Source: Mytilinidion resinicola
Taxonomy: Eukaryota; Ascomycota; Dothideomycetes; Mytilinidiales; Mytilinidiaceae
NCBI RefSeq assembly: GCF_010093595.1
Contig: NW_022985449.1
Location: 493,410-557,409 of the forward strand
DNA: 64,000 bases
Direction of reading: 5' to 3'
The translations under genes and the position numbers were made by a program. The notes under the pieces are model-generated. The model did no database searches, had not been told where the DNA came from, and saw only the letters and a program-made list of their open reading frames with translations. Position 1 is the first letter of the stretch; each line of letters begins with the position of its first letter. Below are positions 55,375 through 64,000 of this stretch, in pieces.

Positions 55375-58300
55375 ATGGCTTCCAGCCTTCCCACCCCGGC
55401 TCAGCCTCGCCGTGCCCAGGCAGACTCCGCAGCTATCTTAGCCTGGTTGCCAGTGTCTTTTCGTCTTCATTCTTCTACTCTATCAGGACTTCATCAGCCC
55501 CCTTACTTGAACATACACCTTGCCCTCTTGACTTTAAAGGCCGATCATGGTATGTGGTGGAGCATGGATAAGGCATGCCAAGACTAACTCGGAAACTAGG
55601 TTCGGCTGGTGACGGACGACGACATCGGGCTGAAAGTGCTCCGCGAGGCACCAGCAGAAGCAGCCCAGATCATCGAGTGCGTTCTTTTATTACGGTGCTC
55701 GCTATCTGATTGATACTAAGACTGCGTTAGCATTGTTGCAATCCATGGCATCGGCGCCCACCCGGACGAGAGCTGGTGCAAGAACGTCGGCACGCCAGAG
55801 AGCGCGCAGTGGGTCAACTGGCTGAACAAGGATGACATGCTACCAGCGGTAGCACCAAATGCGCGTATAATGCGATACGGATACCAGTCTCAGTGGTTTG
55901 GGGAAGGAGCAATGCGGCAGAAGGCTTCGACGGTAGCACGGCGGTTGCTGCTAGCTTTAAAGCGGAAAAGAGAGGTGCAAGCCGCCCACAAGATGCACAG
56001 TGTTATCGCTAACCCGAATGCATGTGTTCAGGAGTTTCCGTTTCGGCCATTAATCTTCATAGCACACTGCTTCGGCGGGCTGGTCGTGCTGAAGGTGAGT
56101 ATGTGAGGTGGACCAGAATGCGCCCGCAGCTGAGGATTCTAGGCACTCGTGGATGCGCGACACGATGAGAACGAGTGGCCTGGCATATTCACATCTACCA
56201 CCGGCATGGTATTCTTCGGCACGCCATTTAGAGGGGCAGAGGGGATGAGCCAAGTGGAGATGCTTGCGGCGGCGCGGCGGGAATACCAGGAGGACGAAGT
56301 GCAGACAGACGTTTTAAAGATACTGGAGCTGGGAAACGAGTTCCTTCATGAGGTGGTCGACCAATTTGGGAAGACGCGGATGCGGGCGAACAAGGCCCAG
56401 GTTGCATGCTTCTACGAGCTCAAGGCAAGCAATGTTGGAAAGATTGTAGGGAGGGAGGACCGGACGGTAGGTTTGCAAAGGACTGTGCATCTTACCAAGG
56501 TTGACTGTATTTGCAGAGATTCGTGGTGAGCGAGAGCTCTGGCTGCCTCGACCTATCTGATTCGACGAGCAAGTTCTCGCTCTCACGAACCCACTTCAAC
56601 ATGAATAAGTTTGGGAGGCCCACAGAGGAAGACTTTGAGACGGTGAGAGATGTAATCAAGAACATGCTTGAGGCATCTTATGGGCTACTTCTGGCTCGAT
56701 CTACATGTATTTCTTCCTAGGGACCTAGTTAGCAGCTGAATGTATAACTGACCGAGTTCAAGCTAGCGAATTAATTTGCGAACTCTACTGTGTCCCACAT
56801 CTTGCAGTACCTCGGTTCTTCGGTAGACAACAGCTGATCGAGGAATTGCAGACTTTTCTGCTAAAACCGCAAGGACAGCACGGTAAGCCTAATGTAGCTG
56901 TACTACAAGCCTTAGGCGGACAGGGCAAGAGTCAGATTGCCTTGGAGTTATGTCGGAGGCTTAGGAAAGATTGTCGCGGTGTTTTCTGGCTTGATGCAAC
57001 TTCGAAGGCAACGCTAGAGCGGGGCTTTGAAGGACTTGCCGAAAAACTGAACCAGCCAATTGCCAGACGCCTGGAAGATACGGAGTCGAAGACAAGGTTC
57101 GTGCTAGACACGATTTCAGAGTGGAAGGAGCGGTGGTTGATGGTTTATGACAACTACGACCGCCCTGATGTTTTTACAGATATTAAACAGTTCCTACCTG
57201 ACAGTGAGTCTATCCACGCGGTGCATGCTTACATTCTAACTGCCTTAGATGGACAAGCCGGCATAATCTGTACAAGCCGGCACGAGGCCACAAAAGTGCT
57301 TGGGCGACACGTTCAAGTTCCATCGATGGTGAATGATGGAGGCATTGAGCTGCTCCTTAGAGACATGTCAGATGAGGAGATGAAAAGCAGCCGGGCAAAT
57401 GGAGAGGATATTGTTCGCAGACTTGGGGGGCTAGCTCTCGCCATCGAACAGGCCGCTGCGTACATTTCCTTCAACCGGATGACTCTACCTCATTTCATAG
57501 ACGAATACGAAAGAAAGAAGGGAAAGGTGCTAAAGTACATGCGTGAGGAACTCTGGGAGTACCAGAAACGAAGAGACGGGTCGGAGCAAAGCGAGGCGTT
57601 CAGCGCGTTTACGACGTGGGAGATGTCATTCGAACAAATGGAACGGCGCGATGAGACACGTAAGGATCATATCACCAGCTTCCTTAACGTCGCCGCCTTC
57701 CTCGAACCTTCCCACATCGGCAGTTATCTGTTCGAAACATACTTCGCAGAAGAGGATGAACCATTCCCATGGCTCGACATGTTTAGACGTCCAAGAAGCC
57801 TCTTAGATGAAGAGACCGACTCCGATACCGACTCTGACACCGACCAGGCATCTTCTACGCACACATGCGAACAGACAGGCTGGAGCACAGATCAGTTCTG
57901 GTCAACTATAGAGCGCCTTCATCGGCTCTCTCTGGTGCAGAGCATTGAAAAGAAGCCTGCAGTTTGGTTCTCTATCCATCCAGTGATTAGTGACTGGTTG
58001 CAGTTACGAGAACGGAAGCGATCAATTCGAGAAAGGATATTGCGAAAGACTATAAGACTGATGAGCGTGGTGGTGAAATCTTCTTTCGCTGAAGCTGCGC
58101 ATGGATCTAGGAGACAAGAGTTGCTAGCACATCTGGACTCTTGTCAGACCAGTTCGCGGTACATAAAGCTTACTAAACCCCTTGGATGCACTTATATGAG
58201 AGAGGAAACAAATTCGTTTGGGGAGTTTTATGCAAGACAAGGAAAATTTGAAAGATCAGAGCAACTATATGGGGCTCTATTAAAGGAAGATAGAAATAGT

Positions 58301-58762
58301 CTCGACGGAAGTGACAGGAACCTGTTGGTCAGCATGACTAACCTAGCGTTGACGTACTGGAATCAAGGGCGGTGGAAGGAGGCCGAAGAGCTGTTTGTGC
58401 AAGTGCTGGAGACAGGAAAGAGGATGCTTGGGGACGAGCATCCAGACACGCTGACCAGCATGGCCAACCTAGCGTCGACGTACAGGAATCAAGGGCGGTG
58501 GAAGGAGGCCGAAGAGCTGTTTGTGCAAGTGCTGGAGACGGGAAAGAGGGTGCTTGGGGACGAGCATCCTTCCACGCTGACCAGCATGGCCAACCTGGCG
58601 CATACGTGGAAGTCCCAGAACCAAGATAAAGAGGCTATCTTACTAATGAAAAGGTGCCTCGAGCTACAGGGGAAGATCCTTGGCCCCCAACATTCTAACA
58701 CGGAGTCTTCGCTCGATTCACTAAATATGTGGCAAATAGATCACCTAGAGCTAGGTACTTAA
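55375..58762 (+). CDS. NLR-like STAND protein: hydrolase-like domain, NB-ARC, TPR repeats
   Basis: Likely fungal immune or incompatibility receptor. Confident exons: 55600-55676, 55731-56094, 56143-56466, 56517-56706, 56808-57203, 57249-58762, in phase for 954 codons; the first exon (Met near 55375) is unresolved because its donor phase does not fit. N-terminal alpha/beta-hydrolase-like domain: IVAIHGIGAHPDESW, LIFIAHCFGGLVVLK (Cys at the nucleophile elbow), MVFFGTPFRG. NB-ARC: RFFGRQQLIEEL, P-loop ALGGQGKSQIALELC, WLMVYDNYDRPD (Walker B), GIICTSRHEA, LGGLALAIEQAAAYI. After an acidic loop, C-terminal TPRs with NQGRWKEAEELFVQVLETGK repeated. The introns 55677-55730, 56095-56142, 56467-56516, 56707-56807 and 57204-57248 are inferred. 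Confidence 0.88.
58360..58611 (+). repeat. Two nearly identical 126-nt TPR repeats
   Basis: Units begin AATCAAGGGCGGTGGAAGGA at about 58361 and 58487; within 126 bases they differ at about ten positions, mostly near the end. Each encodes 42 residues. Upstream and downstream TPR units are much more diverged. Confidence 0.9.
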
Positions 58763-59391
58763 AGCTACGCTATATTTAAAAGATACGAAAATAGTGCGAA
58801 TGCAGAAGTGTTCTAAGTGTTTAGGAGTGGCTACAGTACATGACTTATATAGAACTATGGGAAATCTTGATGTGTGCACCGAGTCTAACTTGTTTGAAGT
58901 CAAAGTACCCCTTATATTTTCCGGCACGGTGGGTTTTCCGCGACCTAGGGAGGGATGTTAGCATTTTGTGCTACCGCCTGTGGTGCTCAGATGAACATCG
59001 TTCTAGAAATCCGAACAGATTGCCAGCTTAATGTTTGAGAAGTCTCATGGCATATCTCTCTGCAAAGATAGAGTCAAGTTTAGTTGCCTCTGTGATTGTG
59101 TTGTCGTGATGACTATCTATGAATAGAAATTGAAGACTCCCTCGTTAGCATGGATCACGTGAATGATGCTCACGCCTCTTCTCAATTTATGCAAGTAATG
59201 AATAGCCTATTCTACTTGTACAGTCTATTAACATTTTATAACGTACAGTTACACCTAATCTCTGCAAGCCGTACTTCTACGATCTAAGCTCATTGCCCTT
59301 CAACCTCTCGTGCCCACGTGATCCTCCAACCTCACCTCACCCCTGCTCTCCATAGACCCTCCCAACCCTCCTTCATACCCATCCACCCAAA
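58763..59391. other. Intergenic
   Basis: 3' region of the NLR and promoter of cutC; no gene or repeat recognised. Confidence 0.5.
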
Positions 59392-60072
59392 ATGTCCCAC
59401 CTCGAACTCGCCTGCTTCACCCCCACATCTGCCCTAACCGCCCAATCCGCCGGCGCCTCCCGAATCGAACTCTGCACCTCCTACCCCGCCGGCGGTCTCA
59501 CGCCCCCGCACTCCACCCTCCTCGCCCTTAAATCCAACCCCTTTATCACAATCCCGATCTTCGTCATGATCCGCCCCCGCGCTGGCGACTTCGTCTACTC
59601 CGCGCCCGAGTTCGCGCAAATGCGTGACGAGATCGCCGCGTTCAAGGCACTAGAACGCGGGCCTGACGGCTTCGTGTTCGGGATCCTAACGTCGGAGGGC
59701 CGCGTGGATGCGGAGAGGTGTGGGGAGTTGGTGCGGCTGGCGGGGGGAGCGTCATGTACGTTTCATCGCGCGATTGACGAGGTGCGGGATTTGTGGGAAG
59801 GAGTGGAGGCAGTGGTGGAGTGTGGGTTTCAGGCGGTGTTGACGGCGGGGCGGGGGGGAGACGCGGTGGGTGGGGTGGAGGTGTTGGAGGAGATAAAGAG
59901 GAGGGTAAAAGGGAGGTTGGAGGTGGTGGTTGGGGGTGGGGTGAGGAGGGGAAATATTGGGGGGTTGAGAGGGAGGGTTGGGGAGGGGTGGTATCATTCT
60001 GCAGCGATTATGGGGCAGGGGGAGGAGGCAGATGGGGGGGAGGTAAGGGCGTTGGTGGAGGCGTTGAGGTGA
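59392..60072 (+). CDS. cutC: CutC-family protein (copper homeostasis)
   Basis: 226 residues, intronless, TIM-barrel CutC family (bacterial members about 248). Motifs: LELACFTPTSALTAQSAGAS, RIELCTSYPAGGLTPPHSTL, IPIFVMIRPRAGDFVYS, EIAAFKALERGPDGFVFGIL, CTFHRAIDEVRD, GFQAVLTAGRGGDA, LEVVVGGGVRRGNI, HSAAIMG. The family is tied to copper handling in bacteria and animals, though the biochemical activity is not settled. Cytosolic; no signal. Coding strand is C-rich to about 59700 and strongly G-rich after it, with many GGGG runs between 59840 and 60050. Convergent with the next gene; 150 bases separate the stops. Confidence 0.92.
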   Translation: MSHLELACFTPTSALTAQSAGASRIELCTSYPAGGLTPPHSTLLALKSNPFITIPIFVMIRPRAGDFVYSAPEFAQMRDEIAAFKALERGPDGFVFGILTSEGRVDAERCGELVRLAGGASCTFHRAIDEVRDLWEGVEAVVECGFQAVLTAGRGGDAVGGVEVLEEIKRRVKGRLEVVVGGGVRRGNIGGLRGRVGEGWYHSAAIMGQGEEADGGEVRALVEALR

Positions 60073-60223
60073 GCTTGAGAGTGAGGACAAGAGTTGCATG
60101 AGGTGCCATGTGATAAAGAGAGGGAACGGGTGCGAACTGTTCAATCCGGTAGCGCATCTCTTTCTTCTAGAACTCCTGTGATCACCCTCTGATTTCGCTC
60201 GGAATTATCTCCTCTAGTCCTCT

Positions 60224-62405
60224 TCAAGTCCCGACCCGTGGCTTGACTTCTTCTCCTTGGAGAAGAGCCATTGCTTCCCGAAAGCTAGCTACGGCACGGT
60301 CAACATAGCCATGTTGCAAAGCATTTAAACCTTGCTGAATAGTCCGCTGTGCGCTCACGACGGTCTCAAAATCTTCGCTCGAGTTTTCGACCCAGGCTCC
60401 ATCATCATTCCTGTCCTTGTCCTCGATCACACGGCTAGAGAAGCCAGGAGCTCCTGAGGGTCGACTGATTGTGTCTGAGAATATAAATGGTGTTGATGGG
60501 TCAATCAGGCTAGACAAGTGGTGGGATGCCGGAAAGCCCGGCGTCTCATAGGATATCGAGGAAGTAAGAATGCGTAATTGTGTGTCTTCTCGGGAATGTT
60601 GGGCATTTAGGGAGGACGTAGTTGGGGTTCTCGATTTCTGTGACACGGCCGGGAGCTCAAGAGAGGTAGATGTTGGTGTAGTGTAATTACGTTGCATTCC
60701 TGAAGGAGTTCGATGAATAGACGCTCGTGGATGCTTGGTTACACTTGCTTGCTGAGAGTGCCTTGCGATTGAGACAGACGGGTCTGGTTCCCGGATACCT
60801 CTAGCTTCGTTTGTTGCTGCCTTTGGTAGCGAGTGTGTCCCAATGGAAGCCTCTTCAGTGGTAGATTGCCTCTCAAGACTCCTTCTGTCCTCATCATAGC
60901 CAGAATCGGAACTGCTTGCACTAGAATAACCATCTTCAGCAAGTTTTTTTCGCTGGACACTGTCTTCCCAGCGAGATTTGTCGGGGTTGTCTCGTTCGTC
61001 TTTCCATTCGGCATAGGCTTGAGCCCTTTTCTGCAACTTCAGAGTCTTCTTGTCCTTTTTATTCCATTCCAATGTTTGCTTACTAACGTTTACTGCTTGC
61101 TTGGCGAGGAAGACTGCGAACGCTGATGTGGTCAAGCTCACGCCTGCAATTCCGGCCATAACCCATCCTCTGGTTTCTTCCACGGCGATGCCTGTGGCTG
61201 TGGCCGTGGCTGTCAGGTTTACGCTGTGACTTGTCTCCACCGCTTTACGTGAGAATCCCAAGAGCGAAGAGTCTTTTGGTACGGCACTGTCCCATACCAG
61301 GTTGGCAGAATCTAGTGTCCTATTCAAGGGAGAGGTTGTGGTAGGACTGATCTTCGCCGCTGGTAGTTGGGCAAAGATTCTCTGAACATTGGCGGAAATA
61401 CTGAGAAGATTAGAAAGAGTGTCGGGATGGACGTCGCCGACATATCGCACTCTCGCATTGTGGCTGATTGACCAGAGTTTGTGTAAATAAATGCGAGGCG
61501 TAGATGCGAGAGGTAAATCTTCGCCTAATCGAATGCCAACTGACATCTCTGGTGGACATGCTTCGGTGCTGATATTCAGGAAAGGCTTTATATCGGCGCT
61601 AGTGGCATTGGACCAGACGTCGAAATCCGTGACAGGCACGGCCCTCTCATCTGGGTATTTCGTAGCGTCCTCATGATCCAGCAAGACGTCAGCTTCTCTG
61701 CTAATGTCAGTATCACTACTTCCTTTGCTGACTAGGTACCGAGCGACTTCAAAAGCTTACAAGCATAAAGCAGCAGTCTTGGAGAGTCTAAAAATGACAT
61801 ACTCCTGCACGAGGGTCCGAGATGAACGAAGCTCGTGAAGTCCATGTCGGTGATCGGTGCTTCTGACTACGGCAAATACCTTACATTTTCAGCTAGGTTA
61901 TGAGTAGAACATCTGGGTGGAACGAGTTTTCACTCACCCGACCAGGCACGAAAAAATCCTTTTGTTTGTAACGTCCTATTCTTCTGAACTCCGGTAACTT
62001 TGAAGGATTGAAACTACGTTGCTCGTTTTGCAAAGGGACTGAATCTTTTGTGTTGTTGTCGGGGCCGCTAGTCTGCCGTAGCGGTCGGTGAAGACTTATA
62101 TTCTTCGCAACAAGTTTATCCCATTCTTGTTGATCGGATGATGCCACTGGATCATGCCAGATGTACTCTATTTTTCCTGGGAGACGTTAACGAGAGATGG
62201 AGTCAAGACAGAAGAAGCTAATACCAAGCTCGTCGAACTGAGTATGGTAATACCGCTTGTGTTTCGCAGACCATATCCACCTTGAGCGACCACTATTCTG
62301 AGTCTCATTGCCCATCCGAGATTGAAGGTCATCTTCCCACAACTTGGTGTCAAACTTCAAATTTTCAATTTGGACCTGTTTCACTGACATTACGAGATGT
62401 TTCAA
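60224..62405 (-). CDS. Four-exon protein with DUF6590-like region and a membrane segment
   Basis: Exons 62405-62225, 62176-61938, 61879-61761, 61697-60224, all junctions in phase; 670 residues. N-terminal WIWSAKHKRYYHTQFDELGK with IEYIWHDP; then DFFVPGRVFAVV and, further on, RIYLHKLWSISHNARVRYVG with DVHPDTLSNLL, which resemble the start (GRVF) and end (VEHNVKV..vG) of the fungal DUF6590 domain, with the middle poorly matched. A hydrophobic segment WVMAGIAGVSLTTSAFAVFL may be a membrane span; the region after it is basic, then Ser/Thr-rich, ending in ALQHGYVDRAVASFREAMAL, TPR-like. The role is unknown. The start could also be the Met at residue 6. Confidence 0.7.
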
Positions 62406-63785
62406 AAATGTTGGGACGTTACAGAGTCATACAGAGGTAAGAGGACGATAGGCCGAGATCCAGTACCCTTGTTTGCCCTGAGCTGCGGTCAGCAGTCAAA
62501 TTCTCAAGGGTCCCTCTGGATTAGAAGGGTCGCATCGTTCTCTTCTGGCTCGACTCGCGCATCTGGTCCCAAATACCAATGTATGTCCGCGGTAATCACT
62601 TCTCGCGCGATCCCTTCGCCAGGCTGAAAGAAGCGCTGCATATCTGCAAATATCCGCGCACCTATTAAGAAACGGGGAGAAGATGCACGGAAGATGAAGC
62701 AAAGATGCTTGTTCTTCGAAGGGGAGCGATTGCCTTTGTCTTGCGGTGGAGGCGTGCGTGTTTAAAAAGATACGGAGGAGCAAGGCTATCTCCAGCTCGG
62801 CCTTGGTCCCCGCACCACTCAGCCTTGCTCAGCCTCACGGACGAATGAGATAGTGCAGGAGGGCTCTAGAGTAATCCAATCATGGAGACCCGTGGCTTTG
62901 ACTGATGCTTGATCATTAGCCCTCCGAATCTTGTTAATGCGGTACTATCTCGTCGATCGGACTAGCAAGTCATTTATACTCCCTAGGACCACTTAGCTTA
63001 GTGAAGCAAATGCACGCATGATTGAATTGACTTATTAGATAGACTGATTTATGACGGCACAGTCACTGAAGTTGCTATGTACTCTGCTAGGGTATGGTGC
63101 GAGGAAATGTTTCAGGACCTAAATTGCAACCAATTCCTTATTAGTAAACATACCTATTTCCCTAGTGGATGCTCATCGCTATGAGGTTCCTCCTGTTCGG
63201 AGCCCCATAAAGACTGCTTCGCCAGCAGCTTTGTAATAACAACATGGATTCATTGTTCCAGGGAGTGAATCTTGATTCCCTGGTCTTCAAACTCGCGGCT
63301 CTCAAAGACTGGACATCTCAGATCCCGGGGCAATCTACACCAATCTTAGCGTACGGAAACCAATCGCGTTGGTAACGGCACTAAGCTGCTGCGGGAAGCC
63401 AAGCGTTCTTGAGGTCCTCGTCACGGTCTAGCCTGCACTTAGCGCGAACGAACTCGCCGTCGGGGTTCAGATGTTTTGGATAGATCAATGGCTTATGGGT
63501 GGGTATACACACAACGTTATTGTTTGGCGGTACACATGCAAAGCCTGAAGATCATTTATCATTCGGCTTTAGGGGCAACACATGAAGACAAAGGATGCTG
63601 GATGCTAGATTCGAGATAGTGGATTGTCAACGTTAATGGTTCATGTCACCGAAAAAATCAGAGTTCAGAAACACCCAGCTTTGAATGAAAGTTGAATGAA
63701 TTCCGAAACTCACGTTGGTGGCAATGCTAGCCCAGGATTCACAAATTGAGAGGGCCTACGGCTTCCGCCTCACCGTTATAGAAAA
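62406..63785. other. Intergenic, 1.4 kb
   Basis: No supportable gene. A 44-codon plus frame at 63244-63378 (MDSLFQGVNLDSLVFKLAAL) is too short to call. No RNA gene or repeat seen. Confidence 0.45.
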
Positions 63786-64000
63786 CTAAGTACACATGTT
63801 TCCCCTCCTACCTCCAACATCCTCCCTGAACTCCTTTATAGCGTTTTCAATCTCACGTGGCTCCGCACCAGTCTCAGCTCCAAAATGCTGCAAAAGCGAC
63901 TCGATCAGCAGAGTTAGGATCTCGAATGAATACGCTCCGAACGGTTTCGCTTCTTCCAGCAAGCCATCCACGCGCCAAATGGCCATATGTACCTTCTGGT
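63786..64000 (-). CDS. C-terminal end of a hypothetical gene, cut by the window edge
   Basis: The frame is open from the right edge (QKVHMAIWRVDGLLEEAKPF) to a TAG at 63786, about 71 codons. The composition (helical, Leu/Glu-rich: SFEILTLLIESLLQHFGAET, EIENAIKEFREDVG) is protein-like, so it is probably the last exon of a larger minus-strand gene. Not recognised. Confidence 0.4.
   Translation of the reverse strand, partial: QKVHMAIWRVDGLLEEAKPFGAYSFEILTLLIESLLQHFGAETGAEPREIENAIKEFREDVGGRRGNMCT

Noticed and set aside
59434..60144. Minus-strand frames opposite cutC, Pro/His-rich
   Set aside because: Complement of the G-rich cutC 3' half; cutC itself is clearly the coding frame.
1..64000. CRISPR arrays, bacterial operons, rRNA or telomere repeats
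   Set aside because: None seen; the window is eukaryotic (spliceosomal introns, fungal families) and no regularly spaced repeats or TTAGGG arrays were found.

Overview
This window is from a filamentous ascomycete (Pezizomycotina). The evidence is a full-length FREQUENCY (FRQ) clock protein, short 45-65 nt spliceosomal introns with GT(GC)...CTAAC/CTGAC...AG signals, a fungal NLR, a GH5 endo-beta-1,6-glucanase, an FLC/TRP-like channel protein, a fungal Inp1 and a Tad1-type LINE with RIP-like (CpA to TpA) stop codons. I cannot fix the class from sequence alone.

Layout. 1-1.5 kb: 5'-truncated, mutated Tad1-like retrotransposon (gag plus start of endonuclease) on the minus strand. 2.2-5.3 kb: frq (minus) with a long 5' region to about 8 kb that holds repeated CATCGCCGAT motifs. 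8-10.2 kb: coq9 and a Cys/His-rich unknown (both minus). 11.4-13.6 kb: a decayed but structurally complete piggyBac element with TTAA-CCC ends. 14.5-28.9 kb: ordinary gene-rich DNA (secreted protein, unknown mitochondrial-type protein, coiled-coil protein, inp1, a Ser/Pro-rich protein, FLC channel).

30.4-39.3 kb: an accessory block made by tandem duplication. Two C2H2 / LACPYFKR-type paralogues (31.1-34.3 and 35.3-38.2 kb) each carry a related upstream region and a related minus-strand open frame downstream; a short-chain dehydrogenase relic follows. 39.7-48.2 kb: a secreted DUF1254/DUF1214 protein with two previously easy-to-miss 3' exons, an RNase H-like ORF broken only by TAG codons, a flavin monooxygenase, and a Thp1-type PCI protein preceded by an in-frame upstream ORF. 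50.3-51.6 kb: GH5 glucanase. 52-53.3 kb: a fold-back (MITE-like) element about 700 bp long inside AT-rich repeat relics.

54.3-58.8 kb: a head-to-head pair of a conserved membrane protein and an NLR (hydrolase-like domain, NB-ARC, TPR repeats, two of which are almost identical). 59.4-62.4 kb: CutC and a four-exon protein with a DUF6590-like region, convergent. A partial gene runs off the right edge.

The genes do not form one pathway. The parts most likely to reward attention are the tandem C2H2 block with its shared promoter motif, the NLR with homogenised TPRs, the fold-back element, the TAG-interrupted frames (RNase H-like and upstream of thp1) and the frq upstream region. All exon boundaries were derived by hand from splice signals and reading-frame phase; none has transcript support here.
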